Positions 1 through 5,179 of a stretch of DNA of 5,200 nt are shown piece by piece. Below the pieces are notes generated by a model, which had not been told where the DNA came from, searched no databases, and saw nothing but the letters and a program-made list of their open reading frames with translations. The position numbers and the translations under genes are program-made. The stretch is from Clostridia bacterium (GTDB taxonomy: Bacteria > Bacillota > Clostridia > DSM-8532), in contig JAOABT010000060.1 of the NCBI GenBank assembly GCA_026418215.1, positions 1 to 5,200 on the forward strand, in the 5' to 3' direction. Within the stretch, counting starts at the first letter, position 1, and each line of letters starts with the position of its first letter.

Positions 1-237
1 GATGTTGATACGGCAGTTTTTCCACTGAGCGGTTGTTGCAGCCGAGGCAATGGTAATACCTCTTTCCTGCTCCTGCTCCATCCAGTCCATGGTGGCAGCG
101 CCTTCATGAACTTCACCGATCTTATGCGTACGACCGGTATAGAACAAGATTCTTTCAGTGGTGGTTGTTTTACCTGCGTCGATGTGTGCCATAATACCGA
201 TGTTTCTTGTGTTTTCCAGGCTGAATTCTCTGGGCAT
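1..237 (-). CDS. fusA: Elongation factor G, N-terminal fragment (cut by window edge)
   Basis: This is the first 79 codons of EF-G, the cytoplasmic GTPase that drives translocation of tRNA and mRNA on the ribosome and helps recycle ribosomes. I translated it by hand from the ATG at 237. It opens [20 protein letters not shown], with the P-loop AHIDAGKT at residues 17-24, then [12 protein letters not shown], and the switch I end [11 protein letters not shown] at 53-63, where T62 is the expected Mg-coordinating threonine. EF-G is usually about 690 residues, so roughly a tenth is visible; the rest lies beyond base 1. An AGGAGG site at 244-249 sits 6 bases before the ATG. The gene follows rpsG after 48 bases and is presumably co-transcribed with it. 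No frameshift or missing GTPase residue is seen in the visible part. Confidence 0.97.
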   Translation of the reverse strand, partial: MPREFSLENTRNIGIMAHIDAGKTTTTERILFYTGRTHKIGEVHEGAATMDWMEQEQERGITIASAATTAQWKNCRINI

Positions 238-285
238 CGATACCCTCCTCTCGATGTAGTAGTGCAATGTTTGCTACGTTTAATA

Positions 286-756
286 TTACCACCTGTAGTG
301 TGCAAATGCCTTATTGGCTTCTGCCATCTTGTGGGTGTCGTCCTTCTTCTTGACGGCGCCACCAAGATTGTTGGTTGCATCCAGGATTTCTCCGGCAAGT
401 CTTTCTCTCATGGTGCGTTCGCTTCTCTTTCTGGCATAGCCTGTGAGCCAGCGAAGTCCAAGAGCCTGCCTTCTTTCAGGTCTGACTTCCATAGGAACCT
501 GATAGGTTGCACCACCCACTCTTCTGGCCTTAACCTCGAGTACGGGCATAATGTTGTTCATAGCGAGCTCGAAAACCTCAAGGGGATTCTTTCCGGTCTT
601 CTCCTTGATGAGATCGAATGCATCATAACAAATTTTTTGTGCAACACCCTTTTTGCCGTCCTGCATAATGCTGTTGATAAGTCTGGAAACAGTCTTATCG
701 TTGTAGATAGGATCGGCGAGTACATCTCTCTTCGGTACATGTCCTCTTCTTGGCAC
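286..756 (-). CDS. rpsG: 30S ribosomal protein S7
   Basis: S7 is a primary 16S rRNA-binding protein that nucleates assembly of the 30S head and lies near the E-site tRNA. The 156-residue product has the usual bacterial length and is complete. Visible family signatures are [19 protein letters not shown] near the N terminus, [20 protein letters not shown] at about 76-95 (the beta-hairpin region), ALGLRWL just after it, and the C terminus AFAHYRW. The start codon is GTG (bases 754-756 read CAC on the plus strand), supported by AGGAGG at 765-770 with an 8-base spacer. It lies between rpsL and fusA in the standard str order. The 221-base gap before it is long for this operon and structured, which may matter because S7 is the known autoregulator of the str operon in Escherichia coli. 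Confidence 0.98.
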   Translation of the reverse strand: MPRRGHVPKRDVLADPIYNDKTVSRLINSIMQDGKKGVAQKICYDAFDLIKEKTGKNPLEVFELAMNNIMPVLEVKARRVGGATYQVPMEVRPERRQALGLRWLTGYARKRSERTMRERLAGEILDATNNLGGAVKKKDDTHKMAEANKAFAHYRW

Positions 757-784
757 TATTCTTCCCTCCTTTGCATGATAACTA

Positions 785-918
785 CGGGCTTAGTTTTGCC
801 CGGTATCACAGGTACTCGACCCAGCATGTGCGGTCATGCGATTAGCATGATGAAGCACACCTATTTTTCGGGTTCGTCAGCGCTAAACGTTACAATCTAT
901 ATGATAACAACGTTTCGC
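785..918 (-). promoter_or_regulatory. Structured rpsL-rpsG intercistronic RNA, candidate S7 control site
   Basis: The 221 bases between rpsL and rpsG contain several inverted repeats. The strongest pairs aaacgtt (885-891) with aacgttt (909-915) around a 17-base loop, and extends past a 2-base bulge by gcg (880-882) with cgc (916-918). A second group has gcatg at 824-828, catgc at 835-839 and gcatg again at 845-849, so the middle arm can pair with either flank but not both. A third hairpin pairs cgggc (785-789) with gcccg (798-802), 15 bases upstream of the rpsG Shine-Dalgarno site. In E. coli, S7 represses translation by binding the rpsL-rpsG intercistronic region. A similar role here is inference from position and structure; a processing site or an internal promoter leader are alternatives. 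Confidence 0.45.
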
Positions 919-977
919 ACGTCGATTCGTCCTGTATTGATAGTGCTGTTTTTCGAAGAAACGCTTAAGCTTAAAAC

Positions 978-1394
978 TTATTTCTTCTTACCGCGCTTTG
1001 CGCCATACTTGGAACGGCCCTGCTTACGGTTGTTAACACCTGCGGTGTCGAGCGTACCACGGATAATGTGATATCTTACACCAGGAAGGTCCTTAACACG
1101 ACCGCCTCTGATAAGAACAACACTGTGCTCCTGCAGATTGTGGCCGATACCGGGAATGTAAGCAGTGACTTCAACGCCGTTTGTCAAACGAACTCTCGCG
1201 ACCTTACGAAGAGCGGAGTTAGGCTTTTTAGGAGTTGTTGTCTTAACAACTGTGCATACGCCTCTCTTCTGGGGGGAGCTCAAGTCGATGGGCTTCTTCT
1301 TCAGCGTGTTCATCGCTGTCTGAAGCGCAGGAGCAGTAGACTTGTAAAGAACCTTTTCTCTGCTCTTTCTGACCAACTGGTTAAAGGTTGGCAT
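978..1394 (-). CDS. rpsL: 30S ribosomal protein S12
   Basis: S12 lies at the decoding centre of the 30S subunit and affects decoding accuracy. The start is the ATG at 1394, giving 138 residues, the length usual for Firmicute S12. A GTG four codons upstream (1404-1406) is in frame but overlaps the Shine-Dalgarno site, so it is not a credible start. The protein begins [12 protein letters not shown] and contains [13 protein letters not shown] and [14 protein letters not shown], ending [15 protein letters not shown]56 and K101, the positions where streptomycin-resistance changes arise in Bacillus, are both wild-type lysine, and D102, the RimO methylthiolation site in other bacteria, is present. 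An insert of about a dozen residues (near 28-40) follows STAPAL, relative to the shorter E. coli protein. It lies 51 bases after rplGB. Confidence 0.98.
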   Translation of the reverse strand: MPTFNQLVRKSREKVLYKSTAPALQTAMNTLKKKPIDLSSPQKRGVCTVVKTTTPKKPNSALRKVARVRLTNGVEVTAYIPGIGHNLQEHSVVLIRGGRVKDLPGVRYHIIRGTLDTAGVNNRKQGRSKYGAKRGKKK

Positions 1395-1405
1395 CCTTTC
1401 ATTCA

Positions 1406-1411
1406 CCTCCT
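1406..1411 (-). promoter_or_regulatory. Ribosome binding site deciding the rpsL start
   Basis: The minus strand reads AAGGAGGTGA here, a near-perfect anti-16S match, with 11 bases from AGGAGG to the ATG at 1394. The spacing is somewhat long, but the family start [10 protein letters not shown] fixes the ATG. The in-frame GTG at 1404-1406 overlaps the AGGAGG core by one base, which rules it out. Confidence 0.85.
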
Positions 1412-1430
1412 TGATAGAATGATTATATCG

Positions 1431-1449
1431 TTAACGTAAAATACGTTAA
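1431..1449 (-). repeat. Perfect 8-bp inverted repeat between rplGB and rpsL
   Basis: TTAACGTA (1431-1438) and TACGTTAA (1442-1449) are exact reverse complements around a 3-base AAA loop. One arm covers the rplGB stop codon (TAA at 1446-1448). It is AT-rich and has no T-run after it on the minus strand, so it does not look like a terminator. Just downstream, a perfect TATAAT (complement of 1422-1427) follows TTAACG at a 16-base spacing, a weak candidate internal promoter. Its function is unknown: mRNA processing, protein binding or translational coupling are all possible. Confidence 0.6.
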
Positions 1450-1697
1450 TCGCAAGCTTTAAGGATTCCCACCACGGCGGCACCGACATCGATACCCGCG
1501 GCTTTTCCTAATTGCTTCATGGATTCAGTGGTAACAACACTGATCCTCTTTGCCTCACAAAAAGCCTTAAGCTGTCCGACAACCCTTTGATCTGCATCAT
1601 AGGCGATGAATACGGCTTCAAGCTTATCTTGTTCTGCTGCCTTCCGGGTCTGCTTGATGCCGACGACCTTCTCTTTTCTTTTCAGCAAATCCAACAC
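1446..1697 (-). CDS. rplGB: L7Ae-family ribosomal protein (YbxF/RplGB-like)
   Basis: This small protein belongs to the L7Ae/L30e/S12e RNA-binding family. Family members bind kink-turn RNA, and the Bacillus homologue YbxF also sits just upstream of rpsL. I place the start at the GTG at 1697, giving 83 residues, matching the roughly 82 of YbxF. A GGAGG at 1705-1709 lies 7 bases before it. The longer in-frame reading from the ATG at 1766 adds a 23-residue hydrophobic extension without a ribosome site that lies inside the mRNA leader, so I reject it. Motifs are VVGIKQTRKA at 11-20, FIAYDAD at 30-36, ESMKQLGKAAGIDVGAAVVG at 58-77. The last block is the family signature for RNA contact. It is the first gene of the str cluster here, directly behind a strong promoter. 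Confidence 0.92.
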   Translation of the reverse strand: MLDLLKRKEKVVGIKQTRKAAEQDKLEAVFIAYDADQRVVGQLKAFCEAKRISVVTTESMKQLGKAAGIDVGAAVVGILKACD

Positions 1698-1704
1698 TTT
1701 TATT

Positions 1705-1709
1705 CCTCC
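1705..1709 (-). promoter_or_regulatory. Ribosome binding site deciding the rplGB start
   Basis: The minus strand reads TTGGAGGAATAAAAGTG, placing GGAGG 7 bases before a GTG start. No comparable site precedes the ATG at 1766, so this site fixes the N terminus of the L7Ae-family protein. Confidence 0.8.
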
Positions 1710-1782
1710 AAGGCTTGTGATATGCTCAAGAAAACGCAACAACACAAAACATGCAAACAAAAACACGTTCGCACGCTAAATC

Positions 1783-1812
1783 ATTGTATCATCGCCTATT
1801 TGCGGTTGTCAA
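1783..1812 (-). promoter_or_regulatory. Strong sigma-A promoter for the rplGB-rpsL-rpsG-fusA cluster
   Basis: On the minus strand a perfect TTGACA (-35, complement of 1807-1812) is followed after 18 bases by TACAAT (-10, complement of 1783-1788), one mismatch from consensus. The TG two bases upstream makes it an extended -10 (TGATACAAT). The DNA just upstream of the -35 is A/T-rich (about 1817-1860), which could act as an UP element. Transcription would start near 1776-1777, giving a leader of about 80 bases before the rplGB GTG. Its strength fits a translation-machinery operon, and it means the cluster does not depend on read-through from the surface-protein gene. Confidence 0.8.
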
Positions 1813-2047
1813 GCCGACTTTTGTTAAAATAGCAACGAAAAAATCGAAAAAAACGATTGCTCTTGTCCTCAAGTATGAGGTGTTCATGGGTGATCTCATG
1901 CTGAGTGGTTAACCATCATAAGGCCTCTTCAGGGATATAGGCAAAACGATGAATTACAAGCTAGGTTCGCCCCGTACACTTGTGACAGGTAAAATAGAGC
2001 ATTCTTAACTTATTATGCACCTCTGGATCATTCATCTGCAAAAGCCC
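1813..2047. other. Non-coding stretch with small palindromes, no gene found
   Basis: About 235 bases between the str promoter and the surface-gene terminator hold no convincing gene on either strand. I see an A-rich block at 1838-1857 (T-rich on the minus strand), a 14-base hairpin CCTCA-AGTA-TGAGG at 1867-1880, CTCA-TGC-TGAG at 1895-1905, and the 10-base palindrome TGGTTAACCA at 1906-1915. These are short and could be chance, upstream promoter elements, or scars of a past insertion. I cannot match the stretch to a known element. Confidence 0.5.
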
Positions 2048-2086
2048 AAAAAAAGCAAAGGCTCACCTTGCGGTGAGCTATGCTTT
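2048..2086 (-). terminator. Rho-independent terminator of the large surface-protein gene
   Basis: Read on the minus strand, a 7-bp stem GCTCACC/GGTGAGC (2072-2078 with 2061-2067) closes a GCAA tetraloop of the stable GNRA type. Below an internal loop, AAAGCA/TGCTTT (2081-2086 with 2052-2057) adds six pairs. The T-run TTTTTTT (complement of 2048-2054) ends the structure, overlapping the base of the lower stem. It lies 53 bases past the stop codon of the surface protein and separates that gene from the str cluster. Outer arms aaagcc (2041-2046) and ggcttt (2096-2101) could pair as well. Confidence 0.9.
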
Positions 2087-2139
2087 GAATCATGCGGCTT
2101 TGAGCTATCAAAACCATTATTTCTATTTTGGATTAGCCG

Positions 2140-4509
2140 TCATGGGTCCAGCTTCTTATTTTTTCGCCTTCGAATGGCCAAGCCAGAAGCTGATAAGGCA
2201 AACCCAGCTGTCAGGAAGATTTCCAGCGGCAATCCTCCGGTCTTTGGAAGCTTCGGCGCTGCCTGCGGGATGGGTTCGTCCAGAATGACCTCTTCTGTCA
2301 CTTCTTCGGGCGCGCTCTGTATGCTGGGCGTTGCGGAGGGTGTATCAGGGACACTGGGCTGGGTTGGGGCAGGCGTAGCAGAGTCCGGCGGGCTTGAGGA
2401 AGGCGGCGTTGAGTATTCAGGCGGCGTTGAAGAGGACGGTGGATTCGATGACTCCGTTGGCGGAGTAGATGTTGGCGGATTCGATGACTCCGTTGGCGGA
2501 GTAGATGTGGTTGGTGTCGGATCAGGGGATTTGACATTTGTCACTGTCACGACGATGGTTTCATCATCGCCAAGGTAAATGGAATCAGCCGAAATAATAC
2601 TCGTCCCCGTACTGGTTGAGCCAAGCACTGAAAGTCCGTCTGACAGCGTATAGCGCATCGATTTAAACGTATAGCCCGAAGGCAGATTTATTTCTTCCAT
2701 AGAATAATAGCCTGCAGGCAGAGAAAGGCTTCCCGGTGTCAATACGCTAAAGGCCACCGTGGCTGTTTGTGGTGTCGGACTTGTGGGAGCCATGATATAA
2801 AGGATTGGCAGTGTCGTTTCGGGCACTTTTTTGGTAATTTGTAGCGTAAAGGTCTGAGCGCTGTCCGAAGCAGTCGGGCTTGACTGACTTTCGATGACCT
2901 TTTCAACACGAATTGTGCCTGTGGGCGGGTCCGGCATACGGTTTACTACAGTGATAACGACCGTCTTGCCTTCACCGACGAAGATGCTGCTGCCTGATGT
3001 GATGGCAACGGGATCTCCTGTTTCGCCTTGAACTGTCATGCGCTTAAGAGTGAAGCCATGGGGCAGATTGGCCTCGTCAAAGCAATAATAACCTTCAGGC
3101 ACCATGGTGCTGACAGGCGCTGCTGCGTGAATGCTTACAGGGCCAATAAACTCACCCGGGTTAGCTGTGCTCGTTTGGGCTGTTATGTCAGGAAGCGGCG
3201 GGTTCCCATGATAGACATTAACGGTAAAGCTTCGGGTCATATCGTAATCTGATGGTGCGGTTTGCCCCTCAAGAACTTTCACGAAGCGGAGAGTACCACC
3301 TGACGGTGTCGGGCCATCCTTCTTGTTGGTGAAGGTTACAACAGTAGTCTTTCCGGGAAGCACTGAAATAGCCTGATCGGTGGTCATCTTCGACGGCAAT
3401 CCCTGAGTGTCAGCCATTCTGACGCTTGCGCTCTCGAAGGAATAGCCTTCGGGTATGCCTGTTTCATCTACATAATATTCCCCGGGTGGTAAAATTGTAG
3501 AACCCGGAGAGGCAGCGCTGAACGGTATGGGAGAGGATCTTAGATAGTACCTGTCACCGTCTTTTACAAAAACCTGTGCTGTAAATTCCTGCGTGACATC
3601 GCTCGTGGTTGGTGAGGTAGCGCTATCTATTACTTTTTCAAATTGGATAGTTCCCGACGGGGTAGGCGTCGTAATGCCCTTGGCCTTGTTGACAATGGTA
3701 ACAACAGCGTGATCATTGGGCAGCAACGTAAAAACTGAGGGTGCGGTGGAGCCACCGACTGTTACAGTTTTACTGTCAAACTCATACTCAGAAGGAATAG
3801 CGGTTTCGACTACGCTGTAGGAACCGGGGGAAACGGTTACAAAAGCAGGGGTCGTTTGGCTGAAGGGAACGCTCGTGACAATAACATCATCTTTTAAAAT
3901 ATTTGCATAGAAGCAGCCGGAGTCGCTTTTATTTCCCGTAAAATCCTTCCTTATTTCAATGGTGGCTGGGGACACAGCAGGCGGAGTGATGATGGAATAG
4001 ACGAAAATAACGTGGCTGATTTGATGAAAATTGATGCCTATCGCTTCTATCTTATTGATAACTGAGAACAGTCCTTTATCATAGGTTTCGCCCGAATAGG
4101 AATAAGTATAGGCGCCATCCGAGGCCTTGACAATGACTTCCGAAACTGAAATACCGGCTGCTTCCCAGTCAAAGCCGTAATCGGTTGCGTTCGTGATCGT
4201 GATGGAGCCCGCTGTTTGACCGCCTTCTGTCAGAATGGAGTAGATAATATTCTCCGGTACGCCCTCAATTTTTAGAGAGCCTGGCGGCTGCGATGGGTTT
4301 CCCTCTACATATGCCGGCACCTTGTTTTGAATCGTTTTGAGCGCGGCAGGGATAGGTGGCGGAGGTTCCTTAATATTGCCTTTCGAGCCTCCTCCACCCT
4401 GATCGGCATAAGAAATACTGGGAGAAAATCCGCTGCACAAAACAAGCGCCATGGTTAAGAGCAGCGCAAGTGATATTCTCCCTAAAGACATTCTGTATCC
4501 TGTGGTCAT
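2140..4509 (-). CDS. LPXTG-anchored surface protein with four Cna-B/SpaA-like domains
   Basis: A complete 789-residue secreted protein, predicted to be attached to peptidoglycan by a sortase. The ATG at 4509 has AGGAGG at 4516-4521, 6 bases upstream. Residues 1-35 form a signal peptide (hydrophobic 12-28, likely cut after SYA35). The C at 25 lacks a proper lipobox. Residues 62-175 form an N-terminal domain with VIVKASDGAYTYSY and ISHVIFVYS. Four prealbumin-like domains follow, at about 181-276, 285-397, 404-525 and 531-660. Each ends in a VVT-like strand plus Asn and carries a Lys/Glu/Asn set (K188/E235/N274, K292/E349/N395, K411/E479/N523, K537/E606/N658) as expected for internal isopeptide bonds. 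Residues 661-735 are a Pro/Ser/Thr stalk, then LPKTG at 754-758, a membrane segment (760-779) and an Arg/Lys tail. I see no YPK pilin motif, so an adhesin or wall-surface stalk is likelier than a pilus backbone. The ligand is unknown. Confidence 0.92.
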   Translation of the reverse strand: MTTGYRMSLGRISLALLLTMALVLCSGFSPSISYADQGGGGSKGNIKEPPPPIPAALKTIQNKVPAYVEGNPSQPPGSLKIEGVPENIIYSILTEGGQTAGSITITNATDYGFDWEAAGISVSEVIVKASDGAYTYSYSGETYDKGLFSVINKIEAIGINFHQISHVIFVYSIITPPAVSPATIEIRKDFTGNKSDSGCFYANILKDDVIVTSVPFSQTTPAFVTVSPGSYSVVETAIPSEYEFDSKTVTVGGSTAPSVFTLLPNDHAVVTIVNKAKGITTPTPSGTIQFEKVIDSATSPTTSDVTQEFTAQVFVKDGDRYYLRSSPIPFSAASPGSTILPPGEYYVDETGIPEGYSFESASVRMADTQGLPSKMTTDQAISVLPGKTTVVTFTNKKDGPTPSGGTLRFVKVLEGQTAPSDYDMTRSFTVNVYHGNPPLPDITAQTSTANPGEFIGPVSIHAAAPVSTMVPEGYYCFDEANLPHGFTLKRMTVQGETGDPVAITSGSSIFVGEGKTVVITVVNRMPDPPTGTIRVEKVIESQSSPTASDSAQTFTLQITKKVPETTLPILYIMAPTSPTPQTATVAFSVLTPGSLSLPAGYYSMEEINLPSGYTFKSMRYTLSDGLSVLGSTSTGTSIISADSIYLGDDETIVVTVTNVKSPDPTPTTSTPPTESSNPPTSTPPTESSNPPSSSTPPEYSTPPSSSPPDSATPAPTQPSVPDTPSATPSIQSAPEEVTEEVILDEPIPQAAPKLPKTGGLPLEIFLTAGFALSASGLAIRRRKNKKLDP
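2167..2292 (-). repeat. Shared anchoring module, copy 1
   Basis: These 126 bases encode residues 740-781 of the large surface protein (VILDEPIPQ through LPKTGG and the membrane segment). By hand count 33 of 42 residues match the same module in the upstream gene at 4687-4812, and the DNA is visibly alike too, for example ccagcggcaatcctccgg against ccagcggcagtccgccgg. This fits a duplicated or exchanged anchor cassette. Confidence 0.8.
2441..2512 (-). repeat. 36-bp tandem repeat in the stalk
   Basis: Two adjacent 36-base units begin at 2441 and 2477; the first 32 bases are identical (2441-2472 against 2477-2508). Each encodes 12 residues of the stalk, the unit being STPPTESSNPP plus T or S. 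Being in frame, gain or loss of a unit would change stalk length by 12 residues without breaking the gene. The near identity suggests recent duplication by slippage or recombination, or a collapsed longer array in the assembly. Confidence 0.9.
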
Positions 4510-4543
4510 ACTTCCCCTCCTAATGAGTGATCTATATGAAAAT

Positions 4544-4573
4544 GTTATAGGGAAGCCGTCACAAATATGTCAT
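4544..4573 (-). promoter_or_regulatory. Candidate promoter of the large surface-protein gene
   Basis: On the minus strand ATGACA (complement of 4568-4573, five of six consensus bases) is followed after 18 bases by TATAAC (complement of 4544-4549, five of six). The start of transcription would fall near 4537, about 28 bases before the ATG. Its place between the terminator of the upstream gene and the start codon supports it, but the match is moderate and other AT-rich hexamers are nearby. Confidence 0.5.
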
Positions 4574-4593
4574 AGGGTATTGCCAATGAATGT

Positions 4594-4632
4594 AAAAAAA
4601 GAAGGAAGGCCTTGAGGTCAAGCCCTTCCCTC
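4594..4632 (-). terminator. Rho-independent terminator of the partial surface-protein gene
   Basis: On the minus strand a stem forms from 4624-4629 with 4604-4609 (GGAAGG/CCTTCC type) and, past one C-C mismatch in plus-strand terms, 4619-4622 with 4611-4614, closing a 4-base loop. The transcript then reads TTC and a run of seven T (complement of 4594-4600). It lies about 30 bases after the stop codon at 4663, so the two surface genes appear to be separate transcription units. Confidence 0.85.
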
Positions 4633-4662
4633 CTCTTACTATTGCTAAAATATCACTGGGAA

Positions 4663-5179
4663 TCAGTCATCCTGTTTCTTTTCCTTACGTCTTATGATCA
4701 AACCCGAGGTTGACAGTGCAACACCGGCTGTAAGGATAATCTCCAGCGGCAGTCCGCCGGTTTTGGGAAGCACTGGCTTATCCTGAGGTACAGGCTCATC
4801 CAGAACAACCTCTTCTTCGGTCGTCACGCTGGCCGGTGTGACCGTGATAGCTGTTTCAGTCACAGGATTGCCTTCAGGAATAGGCTCATCCTTGATCACT
4901 TCAGCCGGGACGAAGCGTGCAATAACACTCTTGTCTCCAGCCATGATGATTTCGTTATTCTTAACTTCATTACCGTTAGGACCATACCAGCCGTCAAACT
5001 TCCATCCGTCGGCAGGTGCGATGTTATTGAAGACAGAAATGGTTCCCAGCGAACGGCTGTAGGTTCCGGTTCCAGGAAGCACGCTGCCTTGACCTTCAAT
5101 GCCTACTGTCAGCTTCACATAGGTTTCTGATGTGCTTGTGCTGGTATTCTCGGTAGGCGGCGTATACGGGATATAAACC
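4663..5179 (-). CDS. LPXTG-anchored surface protein, C-terminal fragment
   Basis: Only the last 171 or so residues are present; the N terminus is lost at the contig end. The reading frame seems to start MCIRDR at 5196, but those six codons are wholly or partly adapter, so no real start is visible. Native sequence begins near VYIPYTPP. A divergent InlB B-repeat-type domain follows: VKLTVGIEGQGSVLPGTGTY, then PADGWKFDGWYGPNG, then IIMAGDKSVIARFV, about 70 residues. After that comes a linker with two DEP(I/V)P motifs, then LPKTG, a membrane segment LPLEIILTAGVALSTSGLII and the tail RRKEKK. This order is the usual wall-anchored layout, so the mature protein is expected outside the cell, bound to peptidoglycan by a sortase. 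The domain type is common in secreted Firmicute proteins and has no single function. Confidence 0.88.
4687..4812 (-). repeat. Shared anchoring module, copy 2
   Basis: This stretch encodes the C-terminal module of the partial surface protein (VVLDEPVPQ to the membrane segment) and matches the copy at 2167-2292 without gaps over 42 residues. The rest of the two proteins is different, so the similarity is local to the anchor. Confidence 0.8.

Noticed and set aside
106..1071. Long plus-strand reading frame opposite fusA, rpsG and the gap
   Set aside because: It runs antisense to conserved ribosomal genes, has no ribosome site and shows no domain signature.
1395..1406. Upstream in-frame GTG start for S12
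   Set aside because: It overlaps the Shine-Dalgarno sequence, and the conserved N terminus begins at the ATG at 1394.
1698..1766. N-terminal extension of the L7Ae-family protein from an ATG at 1766
   Set aside because: No ribosome site precedes that ATG, it lies only about 10 bases from the predicted transcription start, and the family length and GGAGG site point to the GTG at 1697.
1838..1857. Terminator based on the T-rich minus-strand tract
   Set aside because: The only pairing next to it is short or has a 16-base loop; the tract fits better as an AT-rich element upstream of the promoter.
1930..2000. Possible tRNA-like segment because of a GGTTCG string
   Set aside because: No matching T-stem, acceptor stem or anticodon arm can be drawn around it.
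1949..2008. Short plus-strand reading frame of 19 codons (MNYKLGSPRTLVTG...)
   Set aside because: Too short, without a good ribosome site, unlike anything I recognise, and against the direction of all other genes.
2015..2578. Plus-strand reading frame rich in Gly and Val opposite the stalk
   Set aside because: It is the antisense shadow of the Pro/Ser/Thr-rich stalk and anchor; its composition follows from the repeats.
4435..4509. Lipoprotein signal (C25 in ALVLCSG)
   Set aside because: The residue before Cys is Leu rather than Gly, Ala or Ser, and the protein has an LPKTG anchor and a standard SYA cleavage site.
2140..4509. Pilus backbone subunit
   Set aside because: No YPK-type pilin motif, no second pilin gene and no class C sortase are visible in the window.
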